Part shown: positions 1-5,446 of the stretch, in pieces
Position numbering within the stretch: position 1 is the stretch's first letter
Layout of the letters: every line of letters begins with the position of its first letter
Origin: Candidatus Bathyarchaeota archaeon
Lineage (GTDB): Archaea > Thermoproteota > Bathyarchaeia > RBG-16-48-13 > GCA-020355125
Reading direction: 5' to 3'
Length of the DNA: 5,446 nucleotides
Assembly: GCA_030617005.1 (NCBI GenBank)
Contig: JAUWWH010000086.1
Coordinates: 1-5,446 of the forward strand
Notes under the pieces: model-generated
Database searches by the model: none
The model's input: the letters and a program-made list of their open reading frames with translations, nothing else
What the model was told of the DNA's origin: nothing
Position numbers and translations under genes: made by a program

Positions 1-156
1 AATTAAAACATTCTAGTTCTACTTAATAATTTTCTTAAAAAATATGCTACAAATATGACGCTTTTCTTTCTCTTAATTTGTATCATTTGAATTTAACTAT
101 TTCACTTTCGTTGAATGCGTAACCATTATAAACCTCTTTAATGGATTGCCATAAGA

Positions 157-164
157 TTTATAAT
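157..164 (+). promoter_or_regulatory. Probable TATA box of the transaldolase gene
   Basis: The octamer TTTATAAT, continuing into an AT-only run to base 170, sits about 36-43 bases before the chosen ATG at 200. A start of transcription some 25 bases downstream would fall near 185, leaving a very short leader that still contains the ribosome-binding site. A second AT-rich candidate, TTATAAA at 125-131, is possible but would give a longer leader. The call rests on composition and spacing only. Confidence 0.5.
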
Positions 165-199
165 ATATATTCATTCTAATAGAAATGAGGTATATCATT

Positions 200-1093
200 A
201 TGAAAATATTTATTGATACAGCGGACATTGACGAGATCAGGATGGCTACTTCTTGGGGAATCGTTGATGGTGCCACAACTAATCCCTCTTTAATCAAGAA
301 AGCTGTAGATAAAAGAGGAAAAATTACTATGGATGATTACATCGAGGAGATTGTTAAGATTGTACCAGGTCCAGTAAGCCTTGAAGTTATCGCCTTGAAA
401 GAAAAGGAAATGATTCAGCAGGCAAGACTATTATATAAAAAGTTTAGTCCATATGGTGATATTGCCATCAAGATACCTATTAACACGTACATGGATGAGG
501 GAATGGATGAATTTGAAGGTTTAAGGACAATTAAGACATTGAGTGGGGCTGGGATACCGACAAATGTTACATTAATCATGAACGCAGAACAAGCACTTTT
601 AGCCGCAAAAGCAGGCGCTTCATATGTTAGTCCTTTTGTGGGTAGAATAGATGATTATGTTCGAACGAATATGGGAATGAAAAGAGGGATTGATTTCAAA
701 AAAGCAGATTATTATAATGTTTATCAAGTTAAAAGAATCTTGAAAAGTAAAATTTTAAGATATCTCAAAGCGGATGATTCGATTTCTCAGCTTTATCAAA
801 GTAAAGCTCTTAAAAAAATTCTAGAGATGGGTCATGATGATGGAGTATATGGTGGAATAGAATTAGTGGATAAGATTTTAAAGATTTACAGAAATTACGA
901 TTATAAGACAGAAGTGCTTGCTGCAAGCATAAGATCTTCTCGGCAGGTCAGGGAACTTGCTGAACTGGGTGTTCATGTTGCTACAATACCCTTCAATGTA
1001 TTGAAAGACATGATTCAACACTACAAAACTGAAGAAGGCGTCAAGAGTTTTACTGCTGATATAGTGCCCTCTTATGAAAAAGTATTTGAATGA
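200..1093 (+). CDS. tal: Transaldolase-family protein (MipB/TalC type) with a large insertion
   Basis: This 297-residue cytoplasmic enzyme probably transfers dihydroxyacetone units between sugar phosphates through a Schiff base, in the non-oxidative pentose phosphate interconversions. Visible family motifs are FIDTAD with Asp6, ATTNPS with Asn28, Glu62 in SLEVIAL, the Schiff-base Lys91 in AIKIP, the TNVTLI strand (121-126), SPFVGRID (144-151) and the phosphate-binding AASIR (Ser243, Arg245). Glu62 and Phe146 match transaldolases, whereas fructose-6-phosphate aldolases have Gln and Tyr there, so transaldolase is favoured. Family members are usually about 215-230 residues. The extra length is mainly a Lys-rich helical insertion at about 153-217, plus a shorter acidic insertion at about 95-105 after the catalytic lysine. 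The start at 200 is preferred over an ATG at 185 because GAGGT at 187-191 lies 8 bases before it and the protein then begins with the usual MKIFIDTA. It is transcribed alone as far as can be seen. Confidence 0.9.
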   Translation: MKIFIDTADIDEIRMATSWGIVDGATTNPSLIKKAVDKRGKITMDDYIEEIVKIVPGPVSLEVIALKEKEMIQQARLLYKKFSPYGDIAIKIPINTYMDEGMDEFEGLRTIKTLSGAGIPTNVTLIMNAEQALLAAKAGASYVSPFVGRIDDYVRTNMGMKRGIDFKKADYYNVYQVKRILKSKILRYLKADDSISQLYQSKALKKILEMGHDDGVYGGIELVDKILKIYRNYDYKTEVLAASIRSSRQVRELAELGVHVATIPFNVLKDMIQHYKTEEGVKSFTADIVPSYEKVFE

Positions 1094-1190
1094 AATCTTA
1101 TTAGCTTCGTAAATAGAACTTGTATTCCTCAGCATTATGGTAATTCTGTAATTTTATTCATATGTTGAAGAGGAGATATGTTACCCAATC

Positions 1191-1197
1191 TTTTTTT
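1191..1197 (+). terminator. T7 tract, possible transcription terminator after the transaldolase gene
   Basis: A run of seven T residues lies about 100 bases after the transaldolase stop codon. Archaeal RNA polymerase can terminate at oligo-T tracts on the non-template strand without a hairpin, and I see no strong stem before it. Its role is inferred from position and composition. The rest of the 263-base gap before the next gene holds no supported gene apart from the promoter listed separately. Confidence 0.35.
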
Positions 1198-1300
1198 AAA
1201 GTATGGGGGACACCACTTAACTTACACCTTATTTAAAAACAGTTAACTAGAACATTACTTACTGCAGAATGATATAAGAATGATAAGAAAAAAAGGAAGA

Positions 1301-1309
1301 TATTAAATA
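1301..1309 (+). promoter_or_regulatory. Probable TATA box of the zinc-ribbon / Cys-tail / radical SAM operon
   Basis: TATTAAATA is preceded by a purine-rich stretch (1291-1300), which resembles a BRE-TATA arrangement. Transcription would start near 1330-1335, just before the AGGTG ribosome-binding site at 1341-1345. No operator palindrome is evident around it. It is the only good promoter candidate near the operon start, but the region is AT-rich and the match could be chance. Confidence 0.4.
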
Positions 1310-1356
1310 GATCATTCTTTGAGTGTATATTCCTACTTAAAGGTGTGACATGATTA

Positions 1357-1704
1357 TTGGCTAAAGGAGTTTTAAAGTGGATTTTATACATAGTAGTTGC
1401 TGGTCTTATCGGACTCGGAATCCTATTCATCATAGCTGCTTATGCTGATACTATGCGCTTAATCGAAGGCCTTATCTTCATAGTTGTAGCCTTGGTAATC
1501 GCTTTCTTTGCTAGAGAGAGGAAACCAATTGAGATTAAGAAAACAGTTAGAATCACAAGTCCGATTAAGGTTAAAGAGATAAACTGTCCTAACTGCAGTG
1601 CAATGTTAAACCCGGATAAACTTCAAGTCATAGATGGGAAACCCTACATAACTTGTGACTACTGTGGAAACAAGTTTGAGATGACAGAGGAGCCCACCTG
1701 GTAA
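1357..1704 (+). CDS. Small two-helix membrane protein with C-terminal zinc ribbon
   Basis: This is a 115-residue protein of unknown function. Two hydrophobic helices (about 8-28 and 36-52) are followed by the basic stretch ARERK at 52-56, which should lie inside the cell. A short linker then leads to a four-cysteine zinc ribbon: Cys77 and Cys80 in CPNC, Cys100 and Cys103 in CDYC. The ribbon should therefore face the cytoplasm. The start is TTG at 1357. An in-frame stop at 1351-1353 excludes anything longer, the next in-frame ATG would remove the first helix, and AGGTG at 1341-1345 is 11 bases upstream. It is the first gene of a three-gene operon, and its TAA overlaps the ATG of the next gene by one base (TAATG), suggesting translational coupling. 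A partner or assembly role for the downstream membrane protein is inference only. Confidence 0.85.
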   Translation: MAKGVLKWILYIVVAGLIGLGILFIIAAYADTMRLIEGLIFIVVALVIAFFARERKPIEIKKTVRITSPIKVKEINCPNCSAMLNPDKLQVIDGKPYITCDYCGNKFEMTEEPTW

Positions 1705-3326
1705 TGCGCTCCTTACAAAAGATAAGCATCATCATATTCGTTATTACTTTATCAGTCACCATCTCTCAAGGTAGCGTAGCGTTCAATCCAAATGATATTA
1801 CAGCCATCCAATATCGAATAGATCAAGAATGGGTAACTCTTTGGATAAACGATGATGCTTCAATAGAGCTTCACTATAACATCACAATAACCTACGAATC
1901 TTCTGCTTTGGGATATATATCGATAGGGCTTCCTCGTAAAAACTTCAACATATTTTCGGTTAAAGATCTATCAGGGAACAACTTAAATTTCGAAGACATT
2001 AGTAGCGGTGACAACTATGTTGTCGAGGCGTATTTCGGTCATTTAATGGAGCCAGGAGACAGTGGTACAGTTTTACTAATAGCAACAGTCCCATATGATC
2101 AGAACGACCCCATGATTATACCTGACACGTTCAATCCAGGAAATTGGGGAATGAAATTTAAACCCATACACTTCGATGCAAAAATCGTTAACCTTCGCAT
2201 CGCCATTGTCCCTCCTGAGGGAGTTACAAAGGACAATATCAAAACCTCTGAGATAGCATTCTTTACAACTGTAGACAGTGACTTCGCTGTATACTGGGAG
2301 CGTGATAATCTTTCACCAAACACTGAATTATTATTTGGAGTTTCAATTCCTGAGCAATATATCACAATTCCCCCTCCAGAACCCCCAACCGGACCAGATA
2401 TCTGGTTTTATTTGTCCATATTCTGTAGCATAGTAGGTATTTTCATAGTCGTTATCTTACTTAGAAAACGAAAGGAAGTGTATCAGAAGCCTAAGATTAA
2501 GATTGAAGCTCTAGGTCCAGCTCGAAGCCTCACGGCGGTAGAAGCGGCGGTAGTCGTAGGTTTGAAACCTGTCAGAGTATTAACCATGGTCCTCTTCAGT
2601 CTTTTACTTAAGAGGTTTATCAAGATTAAAGAGATTAAACCATTGATTAAATTAGAAAAACTCCTAAACCAATCAGAAGAACCAAAGCAGCATCCTAGAT
2701 ACTATGAAATAGATTTTCTAAGAGCTATCGGATTGAATGGCTCCTTGAATGAACGAAGATTAGCCGGAACCTACATTAGCCTGAGAGAAAATGTCGATAA
2801 GAAGATGCGTGGATACGCCCGGAAAGATACTGTTAACTATTATAAATCAATCGTCAATACAGCTTGGAAACAAGTTAAACAAGCTAGTACACCTCAGCTC
2901 GCAGAGGAGACCATCGAGAAGAACTTGGAGTGGCTCCTCCTCGATGAAAAATATGGGCAAAGGTTTAAAGAAGCTTTTCCACCCCACATCGTAATCATAC
3001 CACGCCCCCACTGGTACTGGTATGGACCCCACTTTCCCAGTAAAACACCAACAACACTAACTGGACCATCTACGACTGTTGAAGTTAAACCCATTCCAGC
3101 TCAAGAATTCGCAGATAAAATAGTTACAGGGATCGAGGAAGCTGCTGGAGGATTGGTCAAGAACGTTGAAGATTTCACAAAGAAGTTGATACCCCCCAAA
3201 GTTTCAACCCAATCATCAAGGCCTATACGCCATAAATCACGATGTGTATGTGCTTGTGCTAATTGTGCATGTGCTTGTGCCTGTGTCTCATGCGCTTGTG
3301 CTTGTGCTGGTGGAGGTGCACGTTAG
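1704..3326 (+). CDS. DUF2207-like single-pass membrane protein with C-terminal Cys-Ala repeat tail
   Basis: This is a 540-residue protein of unknown function. Order of parts: N-terminal signal or anchor helix (about 6-26); a beta-rich ectodomain (about 27-232) whose opening (QEWVTLWINDDASIELHYNI) resembles the N-terminal part of DUF2207 proteins; a membrane helix (234-253) followed by RKRKE; a cytoplasmic, probably winged-helix-like segment (about 268-310, with TAVEAAVVVG and LLKRFIKIKE, again DUF2207-like); a mainly helical domain (about 325-425); a Pro/Trp/Tyr-rich stretch (426-445); a Ser/Thr/Pro linker and an amphipathic stretch (466-495); and a terminal tail with ten cysteines (514-534) ending GGGAR. 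The charge after the membrane helix predicts that everything from 254 onward, including the tail, is inside the cell. The ATG overlaps the preceding stop by one base, with GAGGA at 1687-1691 as ribosome-binding site. The next gene encodes a peptide-modifying type radical SAM enzyme, so the tail is its probable substrate (inference). Family assignment is by recognition, not search. Confidence 0.88.
   Translation: MRSLQKISIIIFVITLSVTISQGSVAFNPNDITAIQYRIDQEWVTLWINDDASIELHYNITITYESSALGYISIGLPRKNFNIFSVKDLSGNNLNFEDISSGDNYVVEAYFGHLMEPGDSGTVLLIATVPYDQNDPMIIPDTFNPGNWGMKFKPIHFDAKIVNLRIAIVPPEGVTKDNIKTSEIAFFTTVDSDFAVYWERDNLSPNTELLFGVSIPEQYITIPPPEPPTGPDIWFYLSIFCSIVGIFIVVILLRKRKEVYQKPKIKIEALGPARSLTAVEAAVVVGLKPVRVLTMVLFSLLLKRFIKIKEIKPLIKLEKLLNQSEEPKQHPRYYEIDFLRAIGLNGSLNERRLAGTYISLRENVDKKMRGYARKDTVNYYKSIVNTAWKQVKQASTPQLAEETIEKNLEWLLLDEKYGQRFKEAFPPHIVIIPRPHWYWYGPHFPSKTPTTLTGPSTTVEVKPIPAQEFADKIVTGIEEAAGGLVKNVEDFTKKLIPPKVSTQSSRPIRHKSRCVCACANCACACACVSCACACAGGGAR
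3243..3323 (+). repeat. Cys-Ala repeat coding tract (ten Cys codons in 21) ending in Gly-Gly-Gly-Ala-Arg
   Basis: The DNA is a degenerate TGTGCN hexamer repeat encoding the last 27 residues of the membrane protein. Cysteines are at 514, 516, 518, 521, 523, 525, 527, 530, 532 and 534. They form CxC series interrupted twice by two-residue gaps (Ala-Asn and Val-Ser), and the end is GGGAR. Nine cysteines use TGT and one TGC; the eight alanines use GCT, GCA and GCC. The variation and the interruptions argue for a maintained protein feature rather than a fresh microsatellite expansion. Bare metal coordination is the alternative to enzymatic modification. Confidence 0.85.
3312..3318 (+). promoter_or_regulatory. 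Shine-Dalgarno site of the radical SAM gene, inside the preceding gene
   Basis: GGAGGTG matches the archaeal 16S anti-SD core and ends 10 bases before the ATG at 3329. It fixes that start over an in-frame ATG at 3263, which would add 22 residues that are only an out-of-frame reading of the Cys-Ala repeat. The site overlaps the codons for Gly537, Gly538 and the first base of Ala539 of the upstream protein, so both tail and signal share the same bases. Confidence 0.8.
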
Positions 3327-3328
3327 AA

Positions 3329-4669
3329 ATGAAGATTATTAGTAGACTATTCCCTAAAAAAGTTAGGAAGGGTTTGTATCATTACAAAGCTACTGGTGAG
3401 TGGGAAGGGTTACGTCTCCACTTAAAAGTTGAAGAGAATGGTAGCGGAGTTCTAGTTATAAATGCCTCTCGTGTTCTTTTCCTCAATAAATCTGCAGTTG
3501 AGTATATTTATTTTTTTATAAAAGGAGTGATTGAGCAAGAAGCAGTTAAGGAGATCTGTAAACGATACAAAGTTGATGCTGAAACAGCACTAAACGATTA
3601 TCAGGACGTCCTCTTCATCGTTAACACTTTTGCTAAGACGAGCGACATCTGTCCTGTATCTTATCTTGGTGTGGAGAAGATTGAACCATTCACAGCGAAA
3701 TTATCCGCTCCCTATAGAATGGACTTGGCCTTAACCTATCGTTGTAATAACCGCTGCCTCCATTGTTACGCTGGAGGTCCTCGAGAAACAAAGGAGTTAA
3801 CTACAAAAGAGTGGTTTAGGCTAATTGATAAGCTCTTTGAGATAGGTGTACCTCACATAACATTTACCGGTGGCGAGCCAACTCTTAGAGAAGATCTTCC
3901 CAAATTAGTCCGTTATGCTGAGGAGAAAGGACTCGTTACCGGGCTTATTACAAATGGTAGGAAGTTAAGTGATTCAATCTACGTTGACAATCTTGTTAAA
4001 GCGGGTATAGATCATATCCAAATTACGTTGGAATCCCATAGAGAAGAGATCCATGATAGGATAACTGGTGTTAAAGGGAGCTGGAAGGAAACTGTCGATG
4101 GGTTGAAAAATGCGATAGCGACGCCCGTCTACACTCTAACTAATACTACGCTGAATAAATTCAACATTAACGACATTATCGAGACTATTGATTTTATTCA
4201 CAAACTTGGTCTTAATCAATTTGCATGTAACGGTCTCATCTACTCTGGAAAAGCTCCAGAAGTAGCTAAGGATTTTGGTTTATCGGAATCTAAGCTTGAA
4301 CCATTATTGACCAGGATTAGAGATTATGCGCGAACATTAAACATGGACTTCATCTGGTATACACCCACACAATATTGTGTGATGAACCCTCTTCAGCTGG
4401 AGCTTGGCATTAAATCGTGTAGTGCGTGTAGGATAAGCATGTGTATCGAGCCAACGGGAAATGTTATTCCATGTCAAAGCTTCTTCAAGCAACTTGGTAA
4501 TATACTTACTGAAGACTGGAATAAGATCTGGAACCATCCCATCTGTAAAGATATACGTAATCGGAAGTATGCTCCTGAAAAGTGTGATGAATGTCCCGAA
4601 ATGTCAATATGTGGTGGAGGATGTCCATTAAAACTTAAACAAGATGGCTACATCTGCGGTAATGTTTAA
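3329..4669 (+). CDS. RRE-containing radical SAM/SPASM peptide-modifying enzyme
   Basis: This 446-residue cytoplasmic iron-sulfur enzyme most likely modifies a Cys-containing peptide made by the ribosome. Residues about 28-103 look like a PqqD-type RRE (beta strands, then helices; LRLHLKV, VLVINASRVLFLNKSA, helical AVKEICKRYKVDAETA), the module that binds leader or recognition sequences. The radical SAM core follows. Cys139, Cys143 and Cys146 in CNNRCLHC (CX3CX2C) bind the SAM-cleaving 4Fe-4S cluster, and GGEPT at 181-185 contacts SAM. A SPASM domain closes the protein: Cys364 and/or Cys367, Cys372, Gly377-x4-Cys382, then the exact CX2CX5CX3C series Cys419, Cys422, Cys428, Cys432, and a final Cys443, enough for two auxiliary clusters. 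Such enzymes make thioether (sactipeptide or ranthipeptide) or C-C links, or oxidise residues; which one cannot be told here. The gene starts 2 bases after the stop of the Cys-tail gene, the obvious candidate substrate. It ends in TAA before a hairpin at 4677-4710. Confidence 0.92.
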   Translation: MKIISRLFPKKVRKGLYHYKATGEWEGLRLHLKVEENGSGVLVINASRVLFLNKSAVEYIYFFIKGVIEQEAVKEICKRYKVDAETALNDYQDVLFIVNTFAKTSDICPVSYLGVEKIEPFTAKLSAPYRMDLALTYRCNNRCLHCYAGGPRETKELTTKEWFRLIDKLFEIGVPHITFTGGEPTLREDLPKLVRYAEEKGLVTGLITNGRKLSDSIYVDNLVKAGIDHIQITLESHREEIHDRITGVKGSWKETVDGLKNAIATPVYTLTNTTLNKFNINDIIETIDFIHKLGLNQFACNGLIYSGKAPEVAKDFGLSESKLEPLLTRIRDYARTLNMDFIWYTPTQYCVMNPLQLELGIKSCSACRISMCIEPTGNVIPCQSFFKQLGNILTEDWNKIWNHPICKDIRNRKYAPEKCDECPEMSICGGGCPLKLKQDGYICGNV

Positions 4670-4676
4670 TGTTATG

Positions 4677-4710
4677 TCCTGAATCATTTAAAAGATTAAA
4701 AAATTCAGGA
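4677..4710 (+). terminator. Two-part hairpin after the radical SAM gene
   Basis: TCCTGAAT (4677-4684) pairs perfectly with ATTCAGGA (4703-4710). Inside it, TTTAA (4687-4691) pairs with TTAAA (4696-4700) around an AAGA loop, separated from the outer stem by a symmetric 2x2 internal loop. It begins 8 bases after the stop codon. No T-run follows directly, so it is not a classical intrinsic terminator. It may instead be a 3'-end processing or mRNA-stabilising element. The role is inferred from position. Confidence 0.4.
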
Positions 4711-4765
4711 ATATTTGTTAAATAATGATTATGAAGAAAGACATATCTGCTATCAATCTCTCTTT

Positions 4766-4786
4766 AAAACATCAAATAAAATGATG
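4766..4786 (-). terminator. Weak hairpin plus T4, possible terminator of the ogt-like gene
   Basis: Read on the minus strand, a 5-base stem (CATCA / TGATG, 7-base loop, 4770-4786) is followed at once by TTTT (4769-4766). It lies about 28 bases after the stop of the minus-strand gene, in the 144-base gap between the two convergent genes. The stem is short and the match may be chance. Nothing else in this gap is recognisable as a gene. Confidence 0.25.
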
Positions 4787-4813
4787 ATTAACTATTATGA
4801 AGATCTTGAAGTT

Positions 4814-5374
4814 CTATTCTTTAGGTGTCCAGAGACATTTTCTTGAAACGCGATTACCATCAAATATCACATCTTCCCTCTCAAGAATTCGTCGTTTAGC
4901 ATCTAAACCACCGCCATAACCACCCAAATCAAGGGTTGAACTAACCACACGATGACAGGGAATGAAGGGTGCAAAGGGATTCCTTGCCTCAACATTTCCA
5001 ACAGCTCTAGCACCACGAGGATTCCCAACAGCTTTAGCGATTCCTCCATAAGTCGCAACAAATCATCTTGGAATTTGTGAAGTTAAAATCAGTACTCTGC
5101 GAGTGAAAAGGGGTAAGTTATCTAAGGCCAACATAAAATTGTATTTGGTAGATTTTCCTTCATAAATCTGACTCATCGTTTTGAGGATGCTGAAGGCATA
5201 TTTATCACGTTTGATTTCTATAAATTCAGAGTCATAGGGTAAATAGTCTATGATACTTGAGATAACTTTGCTTCTATCGTTAACAGAGAAATAAGATATG
5301 ACTATTCGCCTTTCATCATCGAGTGCTATACCATGCCAAACATTATTTATTTTCTCACAAGCGATGAGATACAA
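4814..5374 (-). pseudogene. ogt: O6-alkylguanine-DNA alkyltransferase, interrupted by one in-frame TGA
   Basis: The intact protein would accept alkyl groups from O6-alkylguanine in DNA onto one cysteine, a suicide repair reaction. The reading frame runs 186 positions plus a TAG stop. The N-terminal part (about 1-85) is the variable RNase-H-like domain. The C-terminal part has FTRRVL at about 91-96, then SQIPR, then TGA at codon 104 (5065-5063), then FVATYGGIA, GNPRGARAVG, the active-site IPCHRVV (Cys140, codon 4957-4955) and GGYGGGLDAKR. The family has IPxG here, so the TGA replaces a conserved Gly codon: one change, GGA to TGA. Everything after it stays in frame and conserved, but has no plausible separate start, so no active-site-bearing product is expected without readthrough. 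The start is uncertain: TTG at 5374 gives MYLIACEK, with AAGGA at 5393-5389 rather far upstream; an in-frame stop at 5416-5414 limits extension. Sequencing error or a very recent mutation are the simplest explanations. Confidence 0.85.
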
Positions 5375-5446
5375 TATGGTGTTTATTTTCCTTTTTTCAT
5401 GTGAAAAAATTAATTATTGAACTATCTAATAGTATTAATAAATAAG

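Noticed and set aside
1..156. Gene or RNA in the AT-rich left end
   Set aside because: No frame with a credible start and recognisable protein was seen on either strand, and no tRNA or other structured RNA was recognised; it is probably intergenic.
1178..1246. Possible 22-codon ORF starting ATGTTACCC, just after AGGAG
   Set aside because: The AGGAG is only 2 bases from the ATG, too close for a working site; the T7 tract runs through the ORF and the peptide has no recognisable feature.
1223..1347. ACACCTT (1224-1230) complementary to AAGGTGT (1340-1346) over the operon's ribosome-binding site, as a possible switch
   Set aside because: Only seven bases, 110 bases apart, and the upstream half probably lies before the transcription start implied by the TATA box at 1301-1309.
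3243..3308. Cys-Ala tract as a CRISPR-like or microsatellite DNA repeat
   Set aside because: The unit is a 6-base degenerate codon pair, in frame, interrupted, and ends exactly at the gene's stop; it is explained by protein sequence.
3263..3328. N-terminal extension of the radical SAM protein beginning at ATG 3263
   Set aside because: It is the +1 reading of the Cys-Ala repeat, giving an artificial Met/Cys/Leu-rich stretch; a strong ribosome-binding site supports the ATG at 3329 instead.
5063..5065. TGA as a selenocysteine codon
   Set aside because: The family has glycine, not cysteine, at this position, and the active-site cysteine is present as TGT further on.
5063..5374. A free-standing 103-residue minus-strand gene
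   Set aside because: Reading on past the TGA in the same frame gives the complete alkyltransferase catalytic half, so it is the front of one interrupted gene.

Overview
The window looks like a piece of an archaeal chromosome, probably from an uncultured lineage. Four things point that way. The DNA is moderately AT-rich. The promoters look like archaeal TATA boxes lying a short distance upstream of Shine-Dalgarno-led genes. T-rich tracts follow genes without classical hairpin terminators. The transaldolase is of the small MipB/TalC type. I cannot name the phylum from sequence alone.

Layout. (1) 200-1093 (+): a transaldolase-family enzyme with a complete catalytic set and an unusual insertion of about 65 residues; it has its own promoter and ends before a T-rich tract. 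(2) 1357-4669 (+): a compact three-gene operon. Its genes are a two-helix membrane protein with a C-terminal zinc ribbon, a 540-residue single-pass DUF2207-like membrane protein ending in a ten-cysteine Cys-Ala tail, and a radical SAM/SPASM enzyme with an N-terminal PqqD-like (RRE) domain. Genes one and two overlap by one base. The ribosome-binding site of gene three lies inside the last codons of gene two. (3) 4814-5374 (-): a convergent O6-alkylguanine-DNA alkyltransferase (ogt-like) gene, intact apart from one in-frame TGA at the conserved glycine of its DNA-binding region. It is called a pseudogene unless the TGA is a sequencing error or is read through.

The operon is the interesting part. 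An RRE plus a SPASM domain on a radical SAM enzyme is the signature of enzymes that modify Cys-rich peptides made by the ribosome. The gene immediately upstream ends in a repetitive cysteine tail, and the predicted topology places that tail in the cytoplasm with the enzyme. I infer that the radical SAM enzyme modifies the Cys-Ala tail of its membrane-anchored neighbour. If so, this would be a RiPP-like modification carried on the end of a large membrane protein rather than on a short free precursor. The zinc-ribbon membrane protein would be a third component of unknown role. Nothing in the window shows what the finished system does.
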